From Gammaproteobacteria bacterium (GTDB taxonomy: Bacteria > Pseudomonadota > Gammaproteobacteria > UBA9214): 53,443 nt of DNA. Location: contig JAJDNX010000101.1 of NCBI GenBank assembly GCA_022340485.1, forward strand, positions 1-53,443. The letters are read 5' to 3'. Under the pieces are notes generated by a model that saw nothing but the letters and a program-made list of their open reading frames with translations, was not told where the DNA came from and did not search any database. The position numbers were made by a program, and so were the translations under genes. Below, piece after piece: positions 19,443 through 29,232 of this stretch (positions are counted from its first letter, which is position 1; each line of letters starts with the position of its first letter).

Positions 19443-19967
19443 TTACTGGAGATGTGCTGTATCGAGGGAACCAACCTGGCTCATGAGGCTGGCAAGCTTT
19501 GGATTGTCTGCAACCACAAAGGCAAAGTTATCCCATTGCTCATCCGTGAAGGTGGTCATGACAATTTCCCTGCAGGAGAGTTTTATCTTCAATAGCTGAC
19601 GCTGTAACTCCTGGATTTCTTCCTGGAACGCAAGCAGTTGCTCACCGCTGATGTCTGGCGATAGGGATTCAACCCGAAACTCAACCATCTTCTCGATGAT
19701 TTCGTTCATGACATTGACCATGTGCGTATAGTTGTCCTTTCCCCAAGCACGAAATGCAGTGACCTGTTCATCGGTAAGACCGATCGTGTCCTGATTTCTC
19801 AAGATAACCGGTAGCAAGGTTGGCATGAGGCCGGCGCCTTCAAGCAGGACGACTTTATCCATCACCGCCTTCCAGTCAACGCCAGCCAGAGGATCGTCAC
19901 CCTCCTGTTTTGCCAGTGCAACGCTACAAATAATGAATAACGCAAGGAAAGGTCCCAGATATTTCAT
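19443..19967 (-). CDS. Predicted periplasmic helical protein (possibly Spy/CpxP-like), function unknown
   Basis: Signal peptide MKYLGPFLALFIICSVALA; helical mature part with LTDEQVTAFRAWG and FTDEQWDNF; ATG 19967 preferred. Confidence 0.65.
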   Translation of the reverse strand: MKYLGPFLALFIICSVALAKQEGDDPLAGVDWKAVMDKVVLLEGAGLMPTLLPVILRNQDTIGLTDEQVTAFRAWGKDNYTHMVNVMNEIIEKMVEFRVESLSPDISGEQLLAFQEEIQELQRQLLKIKLSCREIVMTTFTDEQWDNFAFVVADNPKLASLMSQVGSLDTAHLQ

Positions 19968-20277
19968 GTTCCTGTACCCCTGTATCAGGTCCCGGAATCT
20001 GAACCAATGTGGGTGTTGAATTATAGTTGTTCTTGAGAGACGAACCATTGTGGAAAACACGTATAGGAATTTGCAGTCAGACGGTTCATATGAATTTTGT
20101 ATAGGCAGTTCATCTCACGTAGCCGCAAGCACTATGCCACCAACCGTAAGACACTAAGTTAATGTATCAAGGATCGATTATCTATGCGGCCCAACAAGCA
20201 TCAGCACTATGCTGGTGCTAAAGGCCACTCTATGCACTTTATCAACGCATTGATTGTTGTGGGCACCGCTGCGACTG

Positions 20278-20559
20278 TTAGACCTCACGGGTAGGCTGCC
20301 TGTTCAGGATTACGAGCGCGATGCCTCCGAGAATCGCTACCGAGGCCAGTGCCGACAGCCAGTTGCCGCCGATACCCTGCCTGCCAGGCCTCATCCACAC
20401 CACCAGCGAAAGCATCACTGCTCCGGAAAGCAAGCGAATGGTAGTGAAGCTGGCAGCATCAATGCCGGTATGCTTGAGGGCAACTCTACAGAGAAGCAAA
20501 TTACCGGCAAACGCAGTCATCGCCAGCGCTGTCAGGGCAATGATGCGGACGTACGACAT
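20278..20559 (-). pseudogene. EamA/DMT-family transporter remnant with internal in-frame deletion
   Basis: N-term EamA start (MTAFAGNLLLCRVALKHTGIDAASFTTIRLLSGAVMLSLVVW...GGNWLSAL) runs directly into an EamA-like C-terminus (ASVAILGGIALVILNRQ); 93 aa versus about 290 expected. Confidence 0.72.
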
Positions 20560-20572
20560 TCCATGTTCCGGC

Positions 20573-21484
20573 TTACACCGCCGCTGCTTCCAGGATGCGT
20601 GCCGATTCCTCCTTGACAAAATTCTGAAATGCCTGCGCCACCAGTGACAACCGCTTGCCACTGCGGTAGACAATATACCAGTAACGCATGATCGGGAAAT
20701 TCACCACATCCAGAATCACCAGGTGCTTCAGTGCAAGCTCCATCCCCAGGGTATGCAGTGAAACAATACCCAGCCCCAGTCCCGCGGCTACCCCTTGCTT
20801 GATCGCCTCATTACTGCTCATTTCCATCGCCGTGGACAGTGCCAACTGGTTCGCGGCAAAAAACCGCTCCACGGCGGAGCGGGTACCGGAGCCCTGCTCG
20901 CGAACCAGAAAGGTTTCTTCATGCAGGCGTTCCAGGGGAATCTTGCTGGCTGTGACCAGTGGATGATCGGGCGGCGCAATCACCACCAGCGGGTTTTCCA
21001 TAAAGCGCTCGGCAACCAGGTCCATCTCCTCCGGTGGCTGGCCCATGATCACCAGGTCAGTGCGGTTCTCGACCAGTCCTTTCAATAACTGCTCGCGATT
21101 GGTCACGTCCAGACTTACTGTGACCTCACCATGTTGCTGGCAGAACATGGCCAGCAGACGTGGTGCAAAATAGTTGGCAGTACTGGCCACCGCGATGGTC
21201 AAGCGACCGCGTTGTAGCCCTTTCATCTCGTTTACGACCTGCTCGAGTTCCTCGAGTTGTGCGGTGATCGCCTTGGCATAGCGGCTGAATTCCTGTCCGG
21301 CATCGGTCAGGAAGACCTTTTTCCCAAGCTGTTCGAACAGTGGCAATCCCACTGACTGCTCCAGTTGCTTGATTTGCATGGACACGGCAGGCTGAGTCAG
21401 GTGCAGGGCTTCCGAGGCACGTGTGTAACTCAGGTATCGCGCCACCGCTTCAAAGATCTGCAATTGTCGGAAGGTGATGTTCAT
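20573..21484 (-). CDS. cbbR: LysR-family regulator, CbbR-type
   Basis: LRQ-type HTH; RLTIAVASTANYFAPRLLAMFC, DLVIMGQPPEEMDLVAERFMENPLVVIAPPDHPL, EMSSNEAIKQGVAAGLGLGIVSLHTL are CbbR signatures. Confidence 0.85.
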   Translation of the reverse strand: MNITFRQLQIFEAVARYLSYTRASEALHLTQPAVSMQIKQLEQSVGLPLFEQLGKKVFLTDAGQEFSRYAKAITAQLEELEQVVNEMKGLQRGRLTIAVASTANYFAPRLLAMFCQQHGEVTVSLDVTNREQLLKGLVENRTDLVIMGQPPEEMDLVAERFMENPLVVIAPPDHPLVTASKIPLERLHEETFLVREQGSGTRSAVERFFAANQLALSTAMEMSSNEAIKQGVAAGLGLGIVSLHTLGMELALKHLVILDVVNFPIMRYWYIVYRSGKRLSLVAQAFQNFVKEESARILEAAAV

Positions 21485-21498
21485 GGGAAGAATATAGA

Positions 21499-21517
21499 TA
21501 TATTCTTATAGAATATA
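21499..21517. promoter_or_regulatory. Candidate LysR-type operator in the divergent promoter region
   Basis: TATATTC-TTATA-GAATATA, 7-bp inverted repeat, 14 nt upstream of the cbbR start. Confidence 0.5.
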
Positions 21518-21786
21518 AAGAAAACATCTAAAATACTTATGGTGTTTGCCACGGGCGTGCATGGCAGATGCCTTACAAAGCAGCAAGCGTTTATTGCTAC
21601 ACTAGCGTCGGCCCGTAAAGCCAGCAAATTCTATCAGCATGGCGTATAGACGCCATGGGTCGATTGATAAAATGATTGCTAACAATAGGTTATTAATTTG
21701 CGATGATTGTTCCGTGGCAAAAACGTTTCTACCTGGTGAAACGGCACAAGCTCGCAACCAATCACATCGGCAACAAGGATCAAGCA

Positions 21787-22029
21787 ATGGAACGAAAGGG
21801 GGATATGCCGCTGTGGGTTTTTCTAGGCCTGCTCAATATCGAGACCCGTAAAGGAGCACGGTTGCTGTTCTGGTCGAGTCTGGCCTTCGCGCTGTTGTGC
21901 ATTCCATTGTCCTGGTATCTCAATGACTGGTGGTGGTTCGGCATCATGCTGCCCATCGTGATCTGGTATGGACTATCGATCAGGTGGGTGGACAGCCATT
22001 CCTTGTGGGACGAAAGCAAGCCGGATTGA
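21787..22029 (+). CDS. Small two-TM protein
   Basis: MERKGDMPLWVFLGLLNIETRKGARLLFWSSLAFALLCIPLSWYLNDWWWFGIMLPIVIWYGLSIRWVD; ends just before the HPP gene. Confidence 0.72.
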   Translation: MERKGDMPLWVFLGLLNIETRKGARLLFWSSLAFALLCIPLSWYLNDWWWFGIMLPIVIWYGLSIRWVDSHSLWDESKPD

Positions 22030-22037
22030 CGATTGTG

Positions 22038-22997
22038 ATGGCAACCCTTTTCAAATACCTCGGCATTGAATTCACCCCGGTGAGCCATACCGAGCGGCTG
22101 GTATCGGCCCTTGGCAGCACCCTGGTCATTGCCTGCATCTTTCTCATCAGCCGCGCATCACTCGGCCCGACCGCGTCCCTGTTGATCGTGCCCTCCATGG
22201 GCGCCTCTGCGGTATTACTGTTTGCGGTACCCCACGGAGCGTTGTCACAACCCTGGAATGTCTTCGGCGGCCACATACTCTCTGCCCTGGTCGGCGTGAG
22301 CTGCTCCATGAGCATCGCGAATGAAACTGCTGCCGCCAGTATTGCGGTTGGGGGTGCCGTCGGAGTCATGTATTACCTGCGCTGTATCCACCCGCCGGGC
22401 GGCGCCACGGCACTCGCCGCCGTCATCGGTGGTGAGGCTACGCACGCACTCGGGTACCAGTTTGTGATTACACCCGTCCTGGTCAATGTGCTGGTGATGC
22501 TGGCGATCGGGGTCGCCTTCAATTTCATCTTTCCGTGGCGACGCTACCCCGCGTGGCTGGTCAACAAGGAAAAGCAAGCGCCTGCCGAAACCACCTGGGT
22601 CTCAGAGCGGCCTATCGAACATGCCGATCTGGTTGCGGCACTGAGCCAGATAGATTCCTTCATTGATGTCTCTGAAAATGACCTGCTGCGCATCTATCAG
22701 CTCGCCACCGGCGAAGCCCACCAGCGCCACCTGCATCCCGGACAAATTTTGCTCGGCCATTATTATGCAAACGGCGAAGCCGGTGAAGACTGGTCACTTC
22801 GACAGATAGTCGACGAGTCTCCCAACAGCAACCCGGAGCAGGACATGGTTGTCTACAAGGTCGTCGCCGGTGTCGACCTGAGATCATCCGGCATAGAATC
22901 ACGCACCGACTTTGCCCGCTGGGCCAATCACGAAGTCGTGCGCGAGAATGAACACTGGAAACGCGTAGCCCCTGAGATGCAAGGAAAACCGCCATGA
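22038..22997 (+). CDS. HPP family membrane protein
   Basis: PSMGASAVLLFAVPHGALSQPWNVFGGHILSALVGV...YLRCIHPPGGATALAAVIGG; ATG 22038 preferred. Confidence 0.9.
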   Translation: MATLFKYLGIEFTPVSHTERLVSALGSTLVIACIFLISRASLGPTASLLIVPSMGASAVLLFAVPHGALSQPWNVFGGHILSALVGVSCSMSIANETAAASIAVGGAVGVMYYLRCIHPPGGATALAAVIGGEATHALGYQFVITPVLVNVLVMLAIGVAFNFIFPWRRYPAWLVNKEKQAPAETTWVSERPIEHADLVAALSQIDSFIDVSENDLLRIYQLATGEAHQRHLHPGQILLGHYYANGEAGEDWSLRQIVDESPNSNPEQDMVVYKVVAGVDLRSSGIESRTDFARWANHEVVRENEHWKRVAPEMQGKPP

Positions 22998-24370
22998 AAA
23001 CTGCAGAAAAAGGATCGTCAGAAAACGATCAAGGCATCTACCACGCCCCTTGGGAAAAGGCTTTTGACCGGGTCTTAACCCCCTTCGAGGAATTTATACA
23101 TCGCCAGACCACCAGTGGCCTGCTGTTGATGTCGACCGCCATACTTGCACTGCTGCTTGCCAATGGCCCCCTGGAATATTTTTACCAGCAGCTGCAGCAT
23201 CTCGAGGTCGGCCTCAGCATCGGCAGCTGGTCGCTGGAAAACGACCTGCACCACTGGATCAATGATGGCCTGATGGCCTTGTTCTTTTTCGTAGTCGGAC
23301 TGGAACTCAAGCGAGAAATCATGGTGGGTGAACTGGCAAACCCGCGCCAGGCGGCACTGCCCATCATTGCCGCGATCGGCGGCATGGTGGTACCCGCGTT
23401 GATCTACTTCGCGATCAACCCGCACGGCGATGCCGCCCGCGGCTGGGGCATCCCGATGGCGACGGACATTGCTTTTGCCCTTGGAGCCATTGCGCTGCTT
23501 GCCGGCCGCGTCCCCAAGGCATTGATCACCTTTCTGGTGGCGCTCGCCATCGTGGATGATCTCGGGGCAGTCATCGTGATTGCTGCTTTCTATACCGAGA
23601 CCCTCTCCATGGGCTGGTTGACTACCGCGGCTATCCTGTTTGGATTCCTGCTGATGCTCAATTTTGCCGGCATCCGCAAAATAACACCGTACTTCATCAT
23701 CGCCGTGTTTCTCTGGTACGCCTTGTTCGAGTCCGGCGTGCATGCCACCCTCGCTGGTGTGCTCGGTGCCTTCTCGATACCGGCACGTCCAAAATATGAT
23801 CCGTGCCGCTTCAGTGCGCAGGTCAAGGAATCCATCGCGCAATTCGATGCCAGCCATGTACCCGGGCAAAGTATTATGACCAATGACAAGCTGCGCGGCA
23901 TTGTACACTCTCTGGAGAGTGGTGCGCTGCAGGTCCAGGCACCGCTGCAGCGTCTTGAGCATGCCTGGCACCTGCCGGTCGCCTATCTGGTAATTCCTGT
24001 GTTCGCCCTGTTCAACGCCGGCATTCCGCTGGACTTCTCCAGTATCGGTACAACCCTGACACACCCGGTCACCCTCGGGGTATCCACGGGCCTGATCCTC
24101 GGCAAGGTACTCGGGATCTCGGTTTCCAGCTGGCTGGCAATCAAGGCAGGGATCGGACGCTTGCCGGCAGGCACCCGCTTTAACCAGATTGTCGGGGTCT
24201 CGTTGCTGGGTGGCATTGGCTTTACCATGTCCATCTTCATTGCCGAGCTGGGGTTTGCACACCAGCCGGAAATGCTGCTGATGGCCAAGACCGGCATCCT
24301 GTTTGCCTCGCTGTTTGCAGGTATTGCCGGTTTTATCTGGTTGTTCCTTGCCGGCAGCCGGGGGGACTGA
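22994..24370 (+). CDS. nhaA: Na+/H+ antiporter NhaA
   Basis: HWINDGLMALFFFVVGLELKREIMVGEL; GWGIPMATDIAFALG; VALAIVDDLGAVIVIA; GGIGFTMSIFIAELGF; ATGA overlap with HPP gene. Confidence 0.95.
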   Translation: MKTAEKGSSENDQGIYHAPWEKAFDRVLTPFEEFIHRQTTSGLLLMSTAILALLLANGPLEYFYQQLQHLEVGLSIGSWSLENDLHHWINDGLMALFFFVVGLELKREIMVGELANPRQAALPIIAAIGGMVVPALIYFAINPHGDAARGWGIPMATDIAFALGAIALLAGRVPKALITFLVALAIVDDLGAVIVIAAFYTETLSMGWLTTAAILFGFLLMLNFAGIRKITPYFIIAVFLWYALFESGVHATLAGVLGAFSIPARPKYDPCRFSAQVKESIAQFDASHVPGQSIMTNDKLRGIVHSLESGALQVQAPLQRLEHAWHLPVAYLVIPVFALFNAGIPLDFSSIGTTLTHPVTLGVSTGLILGKVLGISVSSWLAIKAGIGRLPAGTRFNQIVGVSLLGGIGFTMSIFIAELGFAHQPEMLLMAKTGILFASLFAGIAGFIWLFLAGSRGD

Positions 24371-24402
24371 CATCCGCATCACAGTAAGGCGCTTCAATCC
24401 TT

Positions 24403-25095
24403 GTGTCTGAACGATATCGCATTGGCCTGCCATTGCTGGCACTGGTGCTGGCGAATCTTGTGCCACTGTTCGGGGTACTGTTGCTGGACTGGAACGTCGG
24501 CGCGATTGTGATGCTCTACTGGACAGAAAATCTGGTGATCGGTCTCTACACCCTGCTAAAGATGCTGCTTACCGGTGGCAGCGCTGCCCTCGGTATGATG
24601 CTGTTCTTCTGCCTGCACTATGGGGGCTTTTGTGCGATCCACGGTATGGTCGTGCTGGAACTGACAAGATTTGCCGGGGAAATTTCGACGCAGCTGCCTG
24701 CAGCCAGCTGGCCCGGACCACTGGTCCTGGTACAGAAGGCCCTCTACTTCGGGCAGCAAATACTTGACGCCGCGCCCCGAGAGTTTGCCTGGGCAAGCAT
24801 TGCCCTGTTGCTCAGCCATGGCGTTTCATTCCTGTTGCTGTTCATCGGGCAGCAGGAATACCGCCGCACCACCATCGACACCCTCATGACGGCGCCCTAC
24901 AAGCGCATCGCGGTATTACACATTGCGGTCATTATCGGCGGTTTCCTGACGGTCGAACTGGGCCAGCCGCTGGGCCTGCTACTGGCGCTGGTTGCGCTCA
25001 AGATCGGGATGGATATTATGCTGCATAATCGCTCACACCGTGCCATCGTTGCAACCAGGGGAGCGCTGCCAGGAAACGACCGCGCCAAACCATGA
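24403..25095 (+). CDS. DUF6498-like integral membrane protein
   Basis: LLDWNVGAIVMLYWTENLVIGLYTLLKML...FCLHYGGFCAIHGMVV; GTG start. Confidence 0.72.
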   Translation: MSERYRIGLPLLALVLANLVPLFGVLLLDWNVGAIVMLYWTENLVIGLYTLLKMLLTGGSAALGMMLFFCLHYGGFCAIHGMVVLELTRFAGEISTQLPAASWPGPLVLVQKALYFGQQILDAAPREFAWASIALLLSHGVSFLLLFIGQQEYRRTTIDTLMTAPYKRIAVLHIAVIIGGFLTVELGQPLGLLLALVALKIGMDIMLHNRSHRAIVATRGALPGNDRAKP

Positions 25096-25574
25096 CAGAA
25101 AACAGCAGCCGGGATGACCGACATGGTCCGAATGTGCGGGTACACCCGCCCATTATCTATGCCATCAGCATCCTCTCGGGTGTCGGACTGAACAACCTGT
25201 GGCCATTGCCGATGCCGTTCGGTCTCCATGATCGGCTCTATGGAAGCATTATTATTGCCCTTTCAGTCGGTATCGCAGCCTGGGCGCTGCTGCACTTTCA
25301 CAGGAACGATACCGATGTGCGCCCGGATAAACCGGACCGCACGCTGATCACCTCCGGGCCCTACCGTTTTACCCGCAACCCGCTCTATATCGTCCTGACG
25401 CTGGTACAAATTACAGTCGCTATCTGGCTGGATAACCTGTGGATCTTGTTGCTGGTGGTAGCGTCTGTCATTGTAATTACACGTTATGCCATCAGCCGGG
25501 AGGAACGCTATCTGGAACAACTGTTCGGTCATGAATACCTCAAGTACAAACAACGCGTACGGCGCTGGTTCTAG
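25092..25574 (+). CDS. Isoprenylcysteine carboxyl methyltransferase (ICMT)-family protein
   Basis: LITSGPYRFTRNPLYIVLTLVQ and EERYLEQLFGHEYLKYKQRVRRWF; ATGA overlap with previous CDS. Confidence 0.86.
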   Translation: MTENSSRDDRHGPNVRVHPPIIYAISILSGVGLNNLWPLPMPFGLHDRLYGSIIIALSVGIAAWALLHFHRNDTDVRPDKPDRTLITSGPYRFTRNPLYIVLTLVQITVAIWLDNLWILLLVVASVIVITRYAISREERYLEQLFGHEYLKYKQRVRRWF

Positions 25575-25577
25575 ACG

Positions 25578-26003
25578 ATGGGTTTTTTCGACACGCTGTT
25601 CGGCAACCGACCCCGCCAGCCCTCGCCCGTCGAGGAGGTCACCAGGATCCTTGAGCGTTTTGCAACAGCCACCAGCATGGGTGTTGACCGCGAGGACCTT
25701 GCACGCTATCCCGCCAAACAGCGCCAGGTAATGGCCTTCCACTTTGGTGCCATTGAACACCTTGCCCGTGAATTTCAGCTCGACGAAACCCAAATTCTGG
25801 GGGTGTTTGTCGTGTTTCTCGATCGCTATTTCATTATGCCCATTACCGAGACCGGCAGTATCAGCGAGCGCGTACAGGGTTTTTACGACAAACCCGAAGA
25901 ATGCAAATTTCTCAAGGCGGGCTCCGATGTCTGCCGCCGCTGGCATGATCTGAATGAACGCCGTGCACCGCTGGAACTGGGTGAACTGCTGAAGGCCTCT
26001 TGA
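25578..26003 (+). CDS. Conserved hypothetical protein (141 aa)
   Basis: Intact ORF in a tight operon; overlaps next start. Confidence 0.65.
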   Translation: MGFFDTLFGNRPRQPSPVEEVTRILERFATATSMGVDREDLARYPAKQRQVMAFHFGAIEHLAREFQLDETQILGVFVVFLDRYFIMPITETGSISERVQGFYDKPEECKFLKAGSDVCRRWHDLNERRAPLELGELLKAS

Positions 26004-26584
26004 AACGCTCGTCTCTCGATACCCTGCTGCGCGAGGTCCGCGCCTGCCGGCTGTGCGAGGCGGAGTTGCCGCTCGGCCCCAACCCGGTACTGCGTGCAAG
26101 CAGCAGCGCACGGCTGCTGATCATCGGACAGGCTCCGGGAACGCGGGTACACGCAACCGGCATTCCCTGGAATGATCCCAGCGGTGACCGCTTGCGGGGC
26201 TGGATGCAGATCGACCGCGAATGTTTCTATGACGAGCAAGCCATTGCCATTGTGCCGATGGGGTTCTGTTATCCAGGGAAGGGAAAATCGGGTGATCTCG
26301 CCCCCAGGCCGGAATGTGCCACACACTGGCATGAAAAACTGCTGGCGGGGATGCCGGCGATCGAGCTTGTCCTGCTGGTCGGCAAATATGCACAAAACCA
26401 TTATCTCGGCAGCCACCGCCAGTCCCTGGCCGAAACGGTGCGTCACTGGGCGGACTATGCACCCTTATTTTTTCCGCTGCCACACCCCTCGCCTCGCAAC
26501 CTGCGCTGGTTTCGCGATCATCCCTGGTTCGAGCAAGAGGTCCTGCCGGCCTTGCGCACTCGCCTGGCGTCAATTCTGCAATAA
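26000..26584 (+). CDS. Uracil-DNA glycosylase-family protein (COG1573-like)
   Basis: VRACRLCEAELPLG...LLIIGQAPGTRVHATGIPWNDPSGDRLRGWM; LLVGKYAQNHYLG; PLPHPSPRNLRW. Confidence 0.85.
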   Translation: MKRSSLDTLLREVRACRLCEAELPLGPNPVLRASSSARLLIIGQAPGTRVHATGIPWNDPSGDRLRGWMQIDRECFYDEQAIAIVPMGFCYPGKGKSGDLAPRPECATHWHEKLLAGMPAIELVLLVGKYAQNHYLGSHRQSLAETVRHWADYAPLFFPLPHPSPRNLRWFRDHPWFEQEVLPALRTRLASILQ

Positions 26585-26590
26585 GAATCA

Positions 26591-26652
26591 TTCGCGCCTG
26601 CAGGGCCCGCTTGCCGGTTCATGCCGCAACGAATACCCAAGGCAGGCGCGAA
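26591..26652. other. Hairpin with perfect 11-bp terminal stem upstream of dxs
   Basis: ttcgcgcctgc (26591-26601) and gcaggcgcgaa (26642-26652) are exact reverse complements. Confidence 0.6.
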
Positions 26653-26736
26653 ATCTGTGGTATATCCCTGCTATGATGGCTACTAGACTGTGCAACAGAG
26701 GCACTGGCGGTTCGAGTCTGTTAACATCCTGCTCGG

Positions 26737-28656
26737 TTGATACCTATGCCCAATTCACATTATCCATTACTCATGCGTATCGATTCTCCCGCTGACCTGC
26801 GCAGCCTGGGGGAAGGCGAGCTCCAGCAGCTGGCCGATGAATTACGTGAATTCCTGATCGAATCGGTCTCCAGTACCGGCGGTCACCTGTCGGCCGGGCT
26901 GGGTGTGGTTGAGTTGACCATCGCACTGCACAAGGTGTTCAACACACCTTATGACCGACTGGTCTGGGATATCGGGCACCAGGCCTATCCACACAAGATC
27001 CTCACCGGCCGCCGTGATGCCATGGGCAGTCTGCGGCGCCGCGGTGGACTGAGTGGTTTTCTCAGCCGCGAGGAAAGTGAATACGACGCCTTCGGTGCAG
27101 GCCACTCCAGCACCTCCATCAGTGCCGCACTGGGCATGGCCGTGGTTGCCACGCTACAGCACTCGCCCCGGCAAACCGTGGCCATTATCGGTGATGGTGC
27201 AATGACTGCCGGGATGGCCTACGAGGCACTCAACAATGCCGGCGATCTCGACAGCGACCTGCTGGTGATCCTGAACGATAACGAGATGTCCATTTCCCGA
27301 AATCGCGGAGCGATGTCCAACTATCTGGCGCGCATCCTCTCGGGCAGTATCTACACCGGTGTCCGCGAACACAGTAAAAGCATCCTCAGTCACCTGCCGG
27401 GCACCTCGAGATTCATGCGCCGCTGGGAAGAACACGTCAAGGGCATGTTTATGCCCGGGACCCTGTTCGAGGAGCTGGGCTTCAACTACATCGGACCGAT
27501 TGACGGGCACGACATTCACACCTTGCTGAAAACCCTGCGTAACCTGCAGGGCCTCAAGGGACGCCGCTTCCTGCACGTGGTCACGCAAAAAGGCAAGGGC
27601 TATAACCACGCAGAGCAGGACCCCTGCAACTTCCACGGCGTCAGCCCCTTTGACCGGGAAACCGGTCAGCAAAAGAAGACAGCAGCCGTCATGACCTATA
27701 CAAGGGTATTCGGCGACTGGCTGTGCGACATGGCCCGAAGCGACAACAGGCTCGCAGGTATCACCCCGGCAATGCGTGAGGGTTCAGGTCTGGTGGAATT
27801 CTCGGAAGAGTTTCCGGAACGCTATTTTGATGTTGGCATCGCCGAACAGCATGCGCTGACCTTCGCCGCCGGCATGGCCTGTGAAGGCATGAAGCCGGTT
27901 GTCGCCATTTACTCCACTTTTCTGCAGCGTGCCTATGACCAGTTGATTCACGATATTGCGTTGCAGAATCTGGATGTCACCTTTGCTATAGACCGTGCCG
28001 GTCTGGTAGGGGCCGACGGTGCAACACACGCCGGTGTGTTTGACCTGAGTTTCCTGCGCTGCATCCCCAACATGGTGGTGATGGCCCCCGCCGATGAAAA
28101 GGAATGCCGCCAGATGCTGACTACGGCCTATCAGTACGAGGGACCAGCAGCCGTGCGTTACCCGAGGGGTACCGGACCCGGTGTAGCCCCGGACAGCTCA
28201 CTGTCCGCCTTGCCGATCGGCAAGGCGGACATTTGTCGCCACGGTTCGCAGATCGCGATCCTTGCCTTCGGCAGTCGCGTCGCGGCAGCACTGGCAGCGG
28301 CCGATGAACTCGATGCAACCGTCGTCAATATGCGTTTCGTAAAGCCACTGGATATCGACACCATCACCGCCATGGCCGCCAGCCATCGTTTGCTCGTGAC
28401 CGTTGAGGAAAACACCCTGCAGGGCGGCGCTGGCTCTGCGGTCAACGAGGTACTGCTGGCACAAGGAGCCGACAACAGGATCCTGAACCTGGCAATCCCG
28501 GACCATTTTATCAGTCATGGTGACCACCAGCAGCAACTGGCCGAATGCGGCCTCGATAGCGCCGGATTGATTGCCGCCATTACGCGTGCTGCCAAACAGG
28601 ACCTCTCGATAGCGGCTGGCTCCGTCGTCCAGCAGGGCAAACTGTTGAATGGCTAG
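26737..28656 (+). CDS. dxs: 1-deoxy-D-xylulose-5-phosphate synthase
   Basis: [73 protein letters not shown]; start 26737 or ATG 26746. Confidence 0.96.
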   Translation: MIPMPNSHYPLLMRIDSPADLRSLGEGELQQLADELREFLIESVSSTGGHLSAGLGVVELTIALHKVFNTPYDRLVWDIGHQAYPHKILTGRRDAMGSLRRRGGLSGFLSREESEYDAFGAGHSSTSISAALGMAVVATLQHSPRQTVAIIGDGAMTAGMAYEALNNAGDLDSDLLVILNDNEMSISRNRGAMSNYLARILSGSIYTGVREHSKSILSHLPGTSRFMRRWEEHVKGMFMPGTLFEELGFNYIGPIDGHDIHTLLKTLRNLQGLKGRRFLHVVTQKGKGYNHAEQDPCNFHGVSPFDRETGQQKKTAAVMTYTRVFGDWLCDMARSDNRLAGITPAMREGSGLVEFSEEFPERYFDVGIAEQHALTFAAGMACEGMKPVVAIYSTFLQRAYDQLIHDIALQNLDVTFAIDRAGLVGADGATHAGVFDLSFLRCIPNMVVMAPADEKECRQMLTTAYQYEGPAAVRYPRGTGPGVAPDSSLSALPIGKADICRHGSQIAILAFGSRVAAALAAADELDATVVNMRFVKPLDIDTITAMAASHRLLVTVEENTLQGGAGSAVNEVLLAQGADNRILNLAIPDHFISHGDHQQQLAECGLDSAGLIAAITRAAKQDLSIAAGSVVQQGKLLNG

Positions 28657-28708
28657 TCTGCAGCGCTGTGTGGGCCGCGAAGGGGTCCAGGCATAATGCA
28701 GGTGCCTG

Positions 28709-29158
28709 ATGGCCAGTTCCTCTGAGACTTTTTTCCGCCGCGAGGAGCGGGCCCGTGAACAGGTCTCGCTTCCTGCCCCGATGTTTAATCGCTGCCAGCT
28801 GCTACTGAACCACGCTGCGACGGCCCATGTGTTTGTGCCGGTCCGCACGATGCAATTCCAGGCCGTAATCGATGCCGATGAGGTCATCTTTGTTGACAGC
28901 CTCGGTTATGCCGTCGAGAACGGCCATGGCGGCCGCTTGATCGTGCTGGCATGGCAGTTCACAGCCCACGAACCGCGTGATTCTCTAACCGCGCCGGTAC
29001 CCATAGAAGTTGTTTATTATGGACAGGAACGACATGAAACCCACCGCCGTCTGATGAGTGAATTCCCGAAATCACTGGACAGCTATGAAGAGAGGCTCAG
29101 GGAAGGCCTCCGCGAAAATAGGGCGGCGACGGTTTTGCCATTTACGCGGCAGAAATAG
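28709..29158 (+). CDS. Conserved hypothetical protein (149 aa)
   Basis: Intact ORF between dxs and the MFS gene; no recognised domain. Confidence 0.6.
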   Translation: MASSSETFFRREERAREQVSLPAPMFNRCQLLLNHAATAHVFVPVRTMQFQAVIDADEVIFVDSLGYAVENGHGGRLIVLAWQFTAHEPRDSLTAPVPIEVVYYGQERHETHRRLMSEFPKSLDSYEERLREGLRENRAATVLPFTRQK

Positions 29159-29232
29159 TATGGGCAGCTGCCTGCAAACTGCCGACATGGGCAAACCCTG
29201 ACCTCCACTCGCAGACAGGACACAACCGCATC

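Noticed and set aside
23075-24466. 463-aa minus-strand ORF antisense to nhaA
   Set aside because: Gln/Gly/His-rich shadow translation of a GC-rich coding region; nhaA on the plus strand is unambiguous.
26670-26730. tRNA-like T-loop GGTTCGAGTC upstream of dxs
   Set aside because: The T-stem pairs only through several G-U wobbles and no acceptor, D-arm or anticodon arm can be assembled around it.
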